Source of the DNA: DASQFI01 sp035633215
GTDB lineage: Bacteria; Acidobacteriota; Vicinamibacteria; Vicinamibacterales; SCN-69-37
DNA length: 64,000 nucleotides
NCBI GenBank assembly: GCA_035633215.1
Contig: DASQFI010000010.1
Span: forward strand, 248,001-312,000
Direction: 5' to 3'
The position numbers were made by a program, and so were the translations under genes. Shown in pieces: positions 20,199 to 29,636 of the stretch (its first letter is position 1; every line of letters begins with the position of its first letter). The notes beneath the pieces are model-generated. The model saw only the letters and a program-made list of their open reading frames with translations, was not told the origin of the DNA and made no database searches.

Positions 20199-23114
20199 CT
20201 ACTTCTTCAGCCGCGCATTCCAGTTCAGAACGACGGTGATGGGAGCAGCATTCTCGTCCTCGGCACTGATGTTCACCAGGAAGCGGCGCCCATCTGGCGT
20301 CACGACGTACTGGTTCCGGCGATCGATGGACGACGCTGTGATGCCTGTGTTGAACAGGGCCTGAGGCGTGCCGGTCTCGAACCGGGAGCGGTCCTCAGTC
20401 ACCGCCGTCGCCATCAGGTTGCCGTCTGGCGCGAGATAGAACACCTCTTTGCCGTCGCGCCGCCACCGGGGTTGCGCGCCCCCGTGCGTCGACACCTGCC
20501 ACTTGAGATCGGCGCCCGGATACCGGCGCACATACACCTCGTATGTACCGGACTCGTCCGAGGTGTAGGCAATCCATCGCATGTCCGGAGAGAACTGGCC
20601 CTGTCGCTCCTGCGAAGCCGCGGCCTCGAGAAATGGTTGCGGCTTCTGCACTGGCGACACCGGCAGGATCCACAGGTCGCCCCTGCTGTGGGGCCGGGCT
20701 TCGTAAAGTAGAAACCGTCCGTCGAGTGACCAGTCGGTAGGGACCTGGTGGATCCCGTCCGTGCGGAGCACAAGCTCGTCACGGCCGGCGCCGTCCGCGC
20801 GGATCCAGTACAGGTCGGTGCCGCCATTCCGGTTCGACGAGAAGAGCACGCGATTCCCGTCCGGGGACCACACCGGCATATGGGCGCCGGTTTCATCCGA
20901 GACCAGCCGGTTGGTGACCCCTCGCTCAAGCTCCAGGATCCAGATGGTATGTCGTCCCGTGGACGCATCAGTCCGCTCAACGGCCACCCGCTGTTCGCCC
21001 GGAGAGAGCCAGGGGTGGTGATAGTCGCCCGGCGCGCGGAAGGCTGCGACTTCCTTGCCGGTTCGATCGATCCAGATCAGGTGACTGTCGGGGCTCGCGC
21101 TTCTGTAGGCGAGCGCCCCGGTTGCGGCGACCGAGAACGCGCCTTCCGATCGCTGCAGGCTGTCGTAGTCCATCCGCTCCACGACGGTGATCGGATCGCC
21201 CATCACCTGGGCGCGATCGGGATCATAGGCGTGCGCGATCAGCGAATGGTTGCTGAGAGAAAGCAGATGGGTCCCGACAGGTCCGACATTCGAGCCGAGG
21301 GACTGCACACGATGCGTTTCTGTGGAGTCGAGGGAACCCTGATACACACCCGTCTGCTCTGGAGCGTTCCTCCGGGCAAAGTAGAGAAACCGGCGCCCGT
21401 CGGGCAGAAAAACGGGCCACTCATGCCGCTCCCCGCGTGGCCCGTCCAATGTCGTCACCGGCGTCGGCTGGCCGCCGGTCTCCGCCATGCGACGAATCGG
21501 GCTGTTCAACGCCCCAAAGATAATGGTGCCGTCACGGTTCCACGCGCCGCCACGGCCCGCGACGGGCACCGCACACAGAATTTGTGGGGAGCCGCCCGCT
21601 TCGGGGATCCTCCTCAAGCTCTGTTTGGCGAAGAACCCGATGGAACGGCCGTCGGGAGACCAGAAGGGATGAGAGGCGCCGTCGGTTCCCTCGAGCCTTC
21701 GCGCGGCAACGGCATCAAATGACCGGATCCACAGGTGCCGGATGCCATCGCTCGAGAGCGCGACGAAGACCAGGCGACCCCCATCGGGGGCAATCGCCAT
21801 TTCGGCAGTGCCGCGCGGAAACTTCGTTCCCTCTGGTGGATAGATTGAGAAGCTGATGTTCGGCGCCGCCGGAGCAGGCGCGCGATTCGACGAGTAGATC
21901 GCGAAGCTCGCGAGTCCGACAACCGCAACCGCTCCCGCGAGCGCGGCTCGTCCGAGTCGATGCGTGCCGGCGACCGGGATGGATCGCGTCGCCCCGTCGG
22001 CGTCAGGCAGCCACGTCAGCGCGCGGCGGAGATCCCGTGCGGTCTGCCACCGGTCGTCCGGATTCTTCGCCAGGCAGGTGCTGACGATGCGGTCGAGCGT
22101 CGGTGGGGTGTGTGGCCGGAGACTCGACAGCGAAGCCGGTTCATGTTCGAGGATCGCGGCAATCACACTCGCTTGACTCCCGCCCTCGAACGGCCGTCTT
22201 CCGGCGATCATCTCGTAGAGAACGACGCCAAAGGCAAAGATGTCCGTGCGGGTGTCGGCGCCGTGTCCCTCCAGTTGCTCTGGCGCCATGTACTGGACGG
22301 TGCCGAGGATCGCCCCCGGCGTCGTCAGCTCCGGCGTCGACCCCAGCTTCGAGGATCCAGCGGCGAGCACCGGGTCCTGGCCCTTGGCGAGCCCGAAGTC
22401 CAGGAGCTTCGCGGTCGGCGAGGCCGAAGCCCCGCCGTTCCGAACGAGGAAGACATTGGCCGGCTTTAGATCGCGATGCACGATGCCGGCGCGGTGCGCG
22501 CTGTCGAGAGCCGACGCGATCTGGATGGCGATGTCGAGCGCCTGTTCGAGCGGCAACGGCCCCTTGGCGAGACGCTCCGCGAGCGTTTGGCCGTTGAGGT
22601 GCTCCAGCACCAGAAAGTCGATCCCCTCCTGATGTCCGATGTCATGCAGGGTGCAAATATGTGGATGGCTCAGCGCGGCGACGGCGCGCGCCTCGCGCTC
22701 GAAGCGCTCCCGGGCACGCTGGTCGGCGCCCATGTGCGCCGGCAGCACCTTGATCGCGACCGTGCGATCCAGCCGGGAGTCGCGAGCCTTGTAGACCTCA
22801 CCCATCCCGCCCGCGCCGACGAGCGACTGAATCTGGTAAACGCCGAGCCGGTCACCCACCTGCAGGGCGTGGATGCCCGACTCCTCGCGTTGAGGTTTCG
22901 GCTCGCTTGGGAGGGCGTTCAGGAGTTCGACGGCCGGGCGCTCCGCGAAACCGCCCGCCTGCTGGTGACTGGCCAGGAGAGATTCGACTTCAGCCAGCAG
23001 GGCCTGGTCGTCGCCGCACAACTCGCGGGCCCGCGCCGTACGCTGATGCGGGGAAAGGTTCAGGACCGCCTGAAACACCTGCTTGACCCGATCCCAGTTG
23101 GGCACGTGGTTCAT
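20199..23114 (-). CDS. Ser/Thr kinase with PD40 propeller, coupled to an ECF sigma factor
   Basis: A 971-aa kinase. Residues 1-75 form a helical N-terminal extension (NWDRVKQVFQAVLNLSPHQRTARARELC) typical of kinases cotranscribed with such sigma factors. The kinase domain has LVGAGGMGEVY (98-108), K122, H213-R-D215-LKPAN, DFGLAKG and GTVQYMAPEQ. A TM near AALAGAVAVVGLASFAIYSS follows, then a PD40 propeller to the C-terminus. ATG 23114 was chosen because it overlaps the TGA of the upstream sigma gene (ATGA), giving translational coupling; longer in-frame starts would read through the sigma gene. It probably modulates, or is controlled by, the sigma factor. Confidence 0.93.
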   Translation of the reverse strand: MNHVPNWDRVKQVFQAVLNLSPHQRTARARELCGDDQALLAEVESLLASHQQAGGFAERPAVELLNALPSEPKPQREESGIHALQVGDRLGVYQIQSLVGAGGMGEVYKARDSRLDRTVAIKVLPAHMGADQRARERFEREARAVAALSHPHICTLHDIGHQEGIDFLVLEHLNGQTLAERLAKGPLPLEQALDIAIQIASALDSAHRAGIVHRDLKPANVFLVRNGGASASPTAKLLDFGLAKGQDPVLAAGSSKLGSTPELTTPGAILGTVQYMAPEQLEGHGADTRTDIFAFGVVLYEMIAGRRPFEGGSQASVIAAILEHEPASLSSLRPHTPPTLDRIVSTCLAKNPDDRWQTARDLRRALTWLPDADGATRSIPVAGTHRLGRAALAGAVAVVGLASFAIYSSNRAPAPAAPNISFSIYPPEGTKFPRGTAEMAIAPDGGRLVFVALSSDGIRHLWIRSFDAVAARRLEGTDGASHPFWSPDGRSIGFFAKQSLRRIPEAGGSPQILCAVPVAGRGGAWNRDGTIIFGALNSPIRRMAETGGQPTPVTTLDGPRGERHEWPVFLPDGRRFLYFARRNAPEQTGVYQGSLDSTETHRVQSLGSNVGPVGTHLLSLSNHSLIAHAYDPDRAQVMGDPITVVERMDYDSLQRSEGAFSVAATGALAYRSASPDSHLIWIDRTGKEVAAFRAPGDYHHPWLSPGEQRVAVERTDASTGRHTIWILELERGVTNRLVSDETGAHMPVWSPDGNRVLFSSNRNGGTDLYWIRADGAGRDELVLRTDGIHQVPTDWSLDGRFLLYEARPHSRGDLWILPVSPVQKPQPFLEAAASQERQGQFSPDMRWIAYTSDESGTYEVYVRRYPGADLKWQVSTHGGAQPRWRRDGKEVFYLAPDGNLMATAVTEDRSRFETGTPQALFNTGITASSIDRRNQYVVTPDGRRFLVNISAEDENAAPITVVLNWNARLKK

Positions 23115-23695
23115 GCCGGATTCCGATCCGGACCGGTGGTCATGTAGCGGTACAGCCACGTCCGCGCGGTCTGCCACTCGCGCGTCACCGTCGATCGCGA
23201 AATCGCCAGCACCTTCGCCACCTCCTGTTCGGAGAGGCCGCCAAAGTAGCGAAGGTCCATGATCTGCGCCATCCGGGGATCGAACGTCGTCAGCTCGTTC
23301 AGCGCCTGGTCGAGCGCGAGCAGATCGCAGTCTCGAGGCTCGGTCGCGCCGATCCGATCGTCCAGCACGACCTTGAAGGCCGTCCGCGGGCGCTTTGCGG
23401 CCCGATGCGCTCGCGCGTGATCGACCAGAATCCGCCGCATCATCTGAGCCGCCACGCCGAAAAAGTGCGCGCGGTTCTGCCATGACGCGCGCTTCTGGCC
23501 GACCAGCCTCAGATAGACCTCATGGACCAGGGCGGTCGGCTGCAGCGTGTGGTCGTAACGTTCGTCGCGCAAGTAGCCCGCCGCGCGCTGGCGGAGCTCG
23601 CGATACACGAGCGGCAACAGCTCGTCCCGCGCGCCCAGGTCGCCTTCCCCCCATGCCCTCAGAAGCGCGCCGGCGGTGCTGGATTCATCGCTCAC
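23111..23695 (-). CDS. ECF-type RNA polymerase sigma factor
   Basis: A 194-aa sigma-70 family ECF factor of the type often found beside PD40 kinases. Region 2 spans about residues 12-85 (DELLPLVYRELRQRAAGYL, QPTALVHEVYLRLV, NRAHFFGVAAQMMRRILVDHAR). Region 4 is at about 130-185, with the helix-turn-helix GLSEQEVAKVLAISRSTVTREWQTARTWLYR. GTG 23695 gives MSDESSTAGALLRAWGEGD, the usual N-terminus; a longer start would add Gly/Arg-rich sequence unlike the family. No anti-sigma gene is visible; instead the stop overlaps the start of the kinase gene by 4 nt, suggesting the kinase is the partner regulator. It is divergent from the YncE-like gene. Confidence 0.92.
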   Translation of the reverse strand: MSDESSTAGALLRAWGEGDLGARDELLPLVYRELRQRAAGYLRDERYDHTLQPTALVHEVYLRLVGQKRASWQNRAHFFGVAAQMMRRILVDHARAHRAAKRPRTAFKVVLDDRIGATEPRDCDLLALDQALNELTTFDPRMAQIMDLRYFGGLSEQEVAKVLAISRSTVTREWQTARTWLYRYMTTGPDRNPA

Positions 23696-23911
23696 GGCCC
23701 GTGTGCCTTTTCTTCGCCCCTCGGCGTGTCCCCACCTTATAAATCCCGGCCCTCCGGCAGTCAACGTGCGCAACACCGGACGCCCCAACGCCCATGACGC
23801 AATCCAGCCCGACTTCCCGCGTTACGTCCCAGCGATGTCCTGGCCCGTCTCTCTGACCCGACTGGCCGGATCTCATCGATTCACATGGTCAGGGCCTGTA
23901 CAGGAGCAGTT

Positions 23912-24967
23912 ATGAGCAAGCACCGTCGGATCGCAGGAGCAATATTCGCGGGTCTTATCGGGACCGCCATGGTTGGCTCGCTGGCCCTGACCGGTGAAAC
24001 GGGCCAGCAGTCAGTAAACGGCACGATCTGGGCGGCGAACCGCGGCACGCACACCATTCGCGGCTTCGACGCGCGCACCGGTGCTGTGGTCCATACCGTG
24101 AACATGTCGCCGAACTCGCAACCTGGCGACCTCGCATACGCCAAGGGCAAGCTCTACGTCGCGGAGGAGTTCGGCACGCCTCCGGCGATCGCCATCGTCG
24201 ACCCGGTGACGGGGAGTGTCCTCGGCCGGATTATCACGGCACTGGGATCACGCCCACACCACGTGCATTCGAGTTCCAGCGGCAATCTCGTCGCTGTGGG
24301 GCTCTTCGGAACAGACCTTGTCGCGGTGGTGGATACTCACAGCGACACGCTGCTCGGACCGTGGGACAGCAATCCGCTCGCGACCAACGGCCGAGTGCAC
24401 GCCGCGGTGTTCTCGAACGACGAAAGCACGCTGTATCTGGCGAGCGACGCCACGAACGAGATCATCGCCATGGATCCACGCACCGGGGTCGTGTTCTGGC
24501 GCCTGACAGTGCCCGGGGCGCACGAGATCGCTGTGACACACAACCAGAAAATCGCGTACGTGACCCGCCGAACGGCGAACAGGCTGGCCGTGATCCATCT
24601 CGACAACCATGCGACGAACCGCCCGACCGGCTTCGAGGACGTGCTGACGCTGGGACTCCCAGATACCTTGCGGCTGTCGGCGAACGAGAAACTGTTGACC
24701 GTCGGCCTTCGTACGATGCCCGCACAACTGGCGGTCGTCGACACACGAACGTTCGACGCCGAGATCGTCAATCTCAGCGCGGCCGGTGAGACGACGACCA
24801 TTGGAGGTCATCAGTGGACTTCACCTGGCGGGCGCTACACGCTGGCCGCGTTCGAAGGGGGGACGAATCCCGGTATCGCTGTCATCGATCACCAAGCCGG
24901 GAATCAGGTGGTGCGAACGATTGGTTTTCCCGGACGCCCCCACGGAGTTGTGCACATCCATCCGTAG
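23912..24967 (+). CDS. Exported YncE-like beta-propeller protein
   Basis: A 351-aa protein. An N-terminal basic and hydrophobic signal (MSKHRRIAGAIFAGLIGTAMVGSLAL) is followed by YncE-type propeller repeats: NGTIWAANRGTHTIRGFDARTG, PAIAIVDPVTGSVLG, DLVAVVDTHSDTLL, TLYLASDATNEIIAMDPRTG and IAVIDHQAGNQV. These seven-bladed proteins are periplasmic or surface-bound and often of unknown ligand. ATG 23912 is preferred over an upstream GTG because AGGAG lies 5 nt before it and a signal peptide follows directly. A stem-loop with 11-bp stem lies 24 bp after the stop. Confidence 0.88.
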   Translation: MSKHRRIAGAIFAGLIGTAMVGSLALTGETGQQSVNGTIWAANRGTHTIRGFDARTGAVVHTVNMSPNSQPGDLAYAKGKLYVAEEFGTPPAIAIVDPVTGSVLGRIITALGSRPHHVHSSSSGNLVAVGLFGTDLVAVVDTHSDTLLGPWDSNPLATNGRVHAAVFSNDESTLYLASDATNEIIAMDPRTGVVFWRLTVPGAHEIAVTHNQKIAYVTRRTANRLAVIHLDNHATNRPTGFEDVLTLGLPDTLRLSANEKLLTVGLRTMPAQLAVVDTRTFDAEIVNLSAAGETTTIGGHQWTSPGGRYTLAAFEGGTNPGIAVIDHQAGNQVVRTIGFPGRPHGVVHIHP

Positions 24968-24990
24968 GTGGGTCTGCGGGAGTCGTAGAA

Positions 24991-25025
24991 CGGCGTCGCG
25001 GCCTCACCGAACGACCGCGACGCCG
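24991..25025. terminator. Strong hairpin between convergent genes
   Basis: Perfect 11-bp inverted repeat CGGCGTCGCGG/CCGCGACGCCG with a 13-nt loop, between the 3' ends of the YncE-like gene and the convergent 99-aa gene. There is no T tract, so it may be a non-canonical terminator or an mRNA 3' stabiliser. Confidence 0.6.
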
Positions 25026-25080
25026 GCGACACCACCACTCGATTCCGAGTCAGGAGCCGAAGGCTGCATCGGCCGCCGTT

Positions 25081-25380
25081 TCAGCCTTCGATGTGAAGGA
25101 TTTCCCGTCGCCCGCCGTCCACGAGGTCGTGGTAGCCCGCCATGATTTTTCGGAACGACTCGTTGGCCATGACTTTCTCCTGCATGGCGAAGAACTCATC
25201 CAGGCTCGCGACCTCGGTTTCCGCGACGACGGTCCAGAAGAGCTCGCCGCTCACATCGGTCAGGATCCGAAACGGCTTGTGTCCCATTTCCTTCATGGCG
25301 GTCGAGATGCCCTTGAACTTTTCGATCATCGGCCGCACTTTCCCCGGCTTGCAGGACATGACTTCACGGATCAGATACAC
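25081..25380 (-). CDS. Small dimeric alpha-beta barrel protein
   Basis: A 99-aa protein with a NIPSNAP/ABM-like ferredoxin fold pattern: beta strand MYLIREVMSCKPGKV, helix RPMIEKFKGISTAMKEMG, strands FRILTDVSGELFWTVVAETEV, helix SLDEFFAMQEKVMANESFRKIMAGY, and final strand REILHIEG. Family members are dimeric cytosolic proteins, some monooxygenases, many of unknown function. No catalytic residues can be assigned. It is convergent with the YncE-like gene and divergent from the TonB-type gene across about 270 bp. Confidence 0.75.
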   Translation of the reverse strand: MYLIREVMSCKPGKVRPMIEKFKGISTAMKEMGHKPFRILTDVSGELFWTVVAETEVASLDEFFAMQEKVMANESFRKIMAGYHDLVDGGRREILHIEG

Positions 25381-25653
25381 GGTCCCCCTCCCTCCGCGGC
25401 GACGAGGTGACGGCGCCCGCCACCGTCTGTGAATAGCTCGAGTGTACTCGGGACGCCCCCGGGCCCGGCTCGCGGCTGACCCTGGGCTTCCTTTCCTTCA
25501 AATCCTTGAAAGGAACCCCGAGGTCATTGGTGATTGACTTCACACTCACCGGGGAGTAAACCCATCCTCACAGCAACTGGTCCCTGCTTTGGCGCTCCCT
25601 GTCCCTGCCATGCGCCACAGAGTTGGTACCAGTAACAGTGAAGAGGAGGACCG
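25381..25653. other. Intergenic region upstream of the TonB-type gene
   Basis: About 270 bp between divergent genes with no coding signal that I can support. It holds an imperfect hairpin at 25488-25515 (TTCCTTTC/GAAAGGAA with an inner TTCAA/TTGAA) and a strong Shine-Dalgarno (GAGGAGG, about 25641-25647) before the ATG at 25654. It must contain the promoters for both flanking genes, but I cannot assign -35/-10 elements with confidence. Confidence 0.5.
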
Positions 25654-28600
25654 ATGCGTGCCCGGAGCGTGTCTCGCGTTATCCAACTTCTCGTGCCGTG
25701 TCTCCTGTTTCTGCTGGCGGGCTTCGCAACGAACGAAGTCTTCGCCCAGAGCACGGGAGCGATCAGCGGTCGAGTGACCGACCCGCAGGGTCTCGCCCTG
25801 CAAAACGTCACCGTGACCATCACCAACCCATCGACCGGGGAAACCCGTCGAGTCGTGACCAATGACACCGGCCGTTACCAGATCACGGCGCTGCCGCCCG
25901 GAGGGTACACGCTGACGCTCGTGCTCTCCGGATTCCGTCAAGTCGTCTTCGAGGGGGTGGTTTTGACGGTCGGCGGCGACGTCCGGCAGGACGCGCAGCT
26001 CCAGCTCAGTGCCGTCACCGACACGGTGACCGTTAGGAGCGAGGTGACCCTACTCAACACGACCACGGCGTCCGTCGGCAACAACATGAACGAGTTCACG
26101 ATCAAGATGCTGCCGATCGAGGCGGGCAACGTCGTGCATCTGCTCAGCCTGCAGCCGGGCGCCGTGTTCATTCCCGTCACGAACAACAACACGACGGACC
26201 CGCGGTATGGCTCGGTGGCCGGCGCGCGATCGGATCAGCAGAACGTTACGCTCGACGGCGTGGACGTCAACGACCCGCAGCTTCAGGCCGCCTTCACGTC
26301 GGCCGTCCGCGTGACGCAGGCCGCGCTGCAGGAATTCCGCGTGAGCACGACCAATTACGGGGCCGAGGTCGGCCGGTCGAGCGGGCCGCAGGTGTCGCTC
26401 ATCACCAGGGGCGGGACGAATCGGTTCGCCGGGTCGGGCTACTATCTCCTGCGCCGCACGAAGACCTCGACCAACGAGTACTTCCTCGAATTGGCGCAGG
26501 AGGAAGCCGGTGACCCGAGCAAGCCGCCGCTGCTCGACAAGGACGTCTGGGGCGGCGCCATGGGCGGCCCGATTCGCCGCGGCAAGCTGTTCTTCTTCGC
26601 CAACTACGAATATCTCGGCGAAAAGAGCGAGTCACCGGTGACCCGCGGCGTGCCCTCGCCGACGTTCCGGGACGGCGTGTTGCAGTACCAGTGTGCGGTG
26701 GCGTCGGCCTGTCCTGGCGGCACCGTCCAGGGCTTCACGGGGTCTCACCAGATCGCGTCGGGCTGGTTCGGTCTCACGCCCGCCCAGATCGCGACGCTCG
26801 ATCCCCTCGGCATTGGCCCGAGCCTGGCGGCCTCGCAATACTTCAAGCAGTATCCGCAGGGAAACGGTCCGGGCCTCGACAGCAAAAACATCGTGGACTT
26901 CCTGTTCTCGGCGCCGATTGAGGATCAGTTCAAGACGCTGATCTCGCGCGTGGACTTCAAGCCGTCCACGAATCGCAGCATCTTCGGCCGCGTGAACGTC
27001 CAGGACGACGTGACCAACTCGACACCGCAGTTTCCGGGCCAGGGCTCGGCCACGCAGACCGTGTTCAACAACGCCGGCCTCGCGTTCGGGTGGGACGAAG
27101 TGCTGAGCCCGAGCTGGGTCAACAGCCTGCGCTACGGGTGGACCCAGATTGACACCGGGACAGTCGGGCCGCTCGACTCGAATTTTGTGAACTTCCGGTT
27201 CATCAGCTCGTTCGAGTCGCAACAAGGGACGTCGACCCGCGCGACGCCAACCCACAACATCGTCAACGACCTGTCGTGGCTCAAGGGCAGCCACGCGATC
27301 AAGTTCGGGACGAACCTCCGGATCACCCGGATCCCGAGCACGCGCAACGGCAACTCGTTCCTGAGCGCCACGGTCAATCCGTCGTGGGTGGACGGCGTCG
27401 GGCAGGTGTACCAGCCGCAGGGCCCGAACTGCAACACGCCTGGCTGCACGCTCTATCCGGCGGTCGCGTCCACGTACCGCTCCGGGTACGCGGACGCGTG
27501 GCTGAACATCCTGGGCGTTCTGTCTTCAGCGACGGTGCGCGCCAATTACGACAAACAAGGCAATATCCTTCCGGTCGGAGCGCCCATCGAGCGGCGCTAT
27601 GCGTCGAACGAATACGAGTTCTACGTCCAGGACACGTGGCAGGCCGCCAGGAAGCTCACGGTCACGTTCGGCCTTCGGTACTCGCTCGACTCGCCGCCGT
27701 ACGAAGTGAACGGCCTGCAGGTTGCGCCGTCACCCAGCATGGGCGACTGGTTCGAGGAGCGCCGGGAGAACATGCTGAAAGGCATTCCGTCGAACGCGAG
27801 TCCGCTCGTCACGTTCGACCTGGCCGGCGCAGGCAACAGCCGCAAGGGCTTCTACGACATGGACAAGAACAACTTCGCTCCCCGTATTGCCGTGGCGTGG
27901 ACGCCGACTGAGCAGTGGGTGGTCCGTGGCGGGTACTCGAAGGTGTTCGATCGTATTGGACATGGCATTGCGGCAAACTTCGACTCGGGCGCCTCGTTCG
28001 GCATGTCCACGTCGCTCACGAGTCCGTTCGGCGCTCCGTACGAGACGACGCCGGGCGCCCGGTTCGTGGACCTGACGACGATGCCCGTGACGATACCGGC
28101 CGCGCCGGCTGGCGGCTTCCCGCAGACGCCGCCGGTCGAGGCCGGGGTCATCACCACGACCATCGACAGCTCGATCGTGACGCCGTCGGCGCACATGGTG
28201 AACGCCCTCGTAGGCCGTAACCTGGGCCGCAGCTTCACGGTCGAGGCCGGCTACGTCGGCCGATTCGGCCGCGATCAGCTGATCCGGCGCGACATCGCGA
28301 TGCCGCTCAATCTGGTCGACACGGTCTCCGGGATGGACTACTTCGCGGCCGCGCAGCAGCTGATCACGGCGATCAACGCGGCCGGCATTCCGCGCGGGTC
28401 AGCCGTTGCCGCATATGCCCCGATCGCCGCGATTCCGTACTGGGAGAATCTCTTCCCGGCCGCGTCGTTTGGCGGGTTCTCGGCCACGCAGCAGTTCGCG
28501 CGGAGGTTCAACAACGACGGGCCGGACTACATCACGACCATCTGGCGAGCCGATCAACTTGGCTCGCCCGGCTACAGCAAGTTTGGTCCGTTCGCGTACT

Positions 28601-29451
28601 TCTCCGAGCAGTACGACTCGCTGGCCGCGCTGAGCTCGGTCGGCCGGTCGAACTACAACGCGATGATCCTGAGCGTGCGCAAGCGCTACAGCGGGGGCAA
28701 CCAGTTCGACTTCAACTACACGTTGTCGAGGTCGAAAGACATGGGCTCGAACAACGAGCGCGGCGGCGCGTTCGGCACCTACGGCGCAGGCGGCTACTCG
28801 GGCTTCCTCGTCAACACGTGGGAACCGGAGCTCAACTACGGGATCTCCGACTTCGACGTGACCCACCAGTTCAACGTCAACGGCATCCTGGACCTGCCGT
28901 TCGGCCGAGGGCGGCGGATCGGGACCAACGCCGGCGGGCTGACCAACCAGCTGATCGGCGATTGGTCCGTGGCCGGCGTCGTCCGGTGGACGAGTGGATT
29001 CCCGTTCAGCGTCATCAACTGCCGGTCGTGCTGGCCCACGAACTGGAACCTGCAGGGCAACGCGACGCTGAAGGATCCGAATCAAAAACCGGAGGTCAAG
29101 ATCGTGCTCGACGCGATCGAAGGCCGTCCGTCGGTGTTCGCCGACGCCACGGCGGCGCGCGATTTCTTCCGGTTCTCACTGCCGGGCGAAGCCGGCGACC
29201 GCAACATCTTCCGCGGCGACGGGTACTTCACGCTCGACTTCAGCCTCAGCAAGTCGTGGCAGGTGGTCCGCAATCACCGCCTGCGGTTCCGCTGGGACGT
29301 GTTCAACCTGACGGACCACGTGAGCTTCGACGTCGACTCGCTGAACATCTTTCCAGATCGCACGGGCTTCGGGCGGTACGACGGCTCACTGGCCACCTGC
29401 GACGCGCGCGCCGGGCGGTGCATGCAGTTTGCGTTCAGGTGGGAGTTCTAG
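25654..29451 (+). CDS. Carboxypeptidase-regulatory/TonB-dependent receptor-like outer-membrane protein
   Basis: A 1265-aa outer-membrane protein. A signal peptide (about 1-31, ending FATNEVFAQ) is followed by a carboxypeptidase regulatory-like domain (about 34-115: GAISGRVTDPQGLALQNVTV, TNDTGRYQITALPPGGYTL). A plug domain follows (about 120-250; LPIEAGNVVHLLSLQPGAVF, VTLDGVDVNDPQ), then a long beta-barrel ending in MQFAFRWEF with the terminal Phe of outer-membrane proteins. These Oar-like proteins are numerous in Acidobacteriota and are thought to take up oligosaccharides, peptides or other large substrates; the substrate here is unknown. A strong Shine-Dalgarno supports the start. Confidence 0.95.
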   Translation: MRARSVSRVIQLLVPCLLFLLAGFATNEVFAQSTGAISGRVTDPQGLALQNVTVTITNPSTGETRRVVTNDTGRYQITALPPGGYTLTLVLSGFRQVVFEGVVLTVGGDVRQDAQLQLSAVTDTVTVRSEVTLLNTTTASVGNNMNEFTIKMLPIEAGNVVHLLSLQPGAVFIPVTNNNTTDPRYGSVAGARSDQQNVTLDGVDVNDPQLQAAFTSAVRVTQAALQEFRVSTTNYGAEVGRSSGPQVSLITRGGTNRFAGSGYYLLRRTKTSTNEYFLELAQEEAGDPSKPPLLDKDVWGGAMGGPIRRGKLFFFANYEYLGEKSESPVTRGVPSPTFRDGVLQYQCAVASACPGGTVQGFTGSHQIASGWFGLTPAQIATLDPLGIGPSLAASQYFKQYPQGNGPGLDSKNIVDFLFSAPIEDQFKTLISRVDFKPSTNRSIFGRVNVQDDVTNSTPQFPGQGSATQTVFNNAGLAFGWDEVLSPSWVNSLRYGWTQIDTGTVGPLDSNFVNFRFISSFESQQGTSTRATPTHNIVNDLSWLKGSHAIKFGTNLRITRIPSTRNGNSFLSATVNPSWVDGVGQVYQPQGPNCNTPGCTLYPAVASTYRSGYADAWLNILGVLSSATVRANYDKQGNILPVGAPIERRYASNEYEFYVQDTWQAARKLTVTFGLRYSLDSPPYEVNGLQVAPSPSMGDWFEERRENMLKGIPSNASPLVTFDLAGAGNSRKGFYDMDKNNFAPRIAVAWTPTEQWVVRGGYSKVFDRIGHGIAANFDSGASFGMSTSLTSPFGAPYETTPGARFVDLTTMPVTIPAAPAGGFPQTPPVEAGVITTTIDSSIVTPSAHMVNALVGRNLGRSFTVEAGYVGRFGRDQLIRRDIAMPLNLVDTVSGMDYFAAAQQLITAINAAGIPRGSAVAAYAPIAAIPYWENLFPAASFGGFSATQQFARRFNNDGPDYITTIWRADQLGSPGYSKFGPFAYFSEQYDSLAALSSVGRSNYNAMILSVRKRYSGGNQFDFNYTLSRSKDMGSNNERGGAFGTYGAGGYSGFLVNTWEPELNYGISDFDVTHQFNVNGILDLPFGRGRRIGTNAGGLTNQLIGDWSVAGVVRWTSGFPFSVINCRSCWPTNWNLQGNATLKDPNQKPEVKIVLDAIEGRPSVFADATAARDFFRFSLPGEAGDRNIFRGDGYFTLDFSLSKSWQVVRNHRLRFRWDVFNLTDHVSFDVDSLNIFPDRTGFGRYDGSLATCDARAGRCMQFAFRWEF

Positions 29452-29573
29452 AGGGAGAGCAGAGCGCTGTGAAAATCGCTTGTCGGTACGGCGGGTACGG
29501 CGGGTCCGCGGAACCTGATGCTTGTCATCTTTCCTAAGAAAAAAAGAAGACACGCGTCAGCTTGTTCCTTGGA

Positions 29574-29617
29574 CCCGTCGTACCGACGGGCGTTTCTTAA
29601 CTCCGTCGTACCGACGA
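29574..29617. terminator. Two tandem hairpins between convergent genes
   Basis: CCCGTCG-TAC-CGACGGG (29574-29590) followed by CGTTTCTT, then a second copy with a 5-bp stem CGTCG-TAC-CGACG (29604-29616) followed by GTGTTTT. The shared 13-nt core CGTCGTACCGACG is duplicated 30 nt apart. Placement between the convergent TonB-type and vWFA-like genes suggests transcription termination. Confidence 0.65.
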
Positions 29618-29636
29618 GCGTGTTTTGGCAGCGCTC

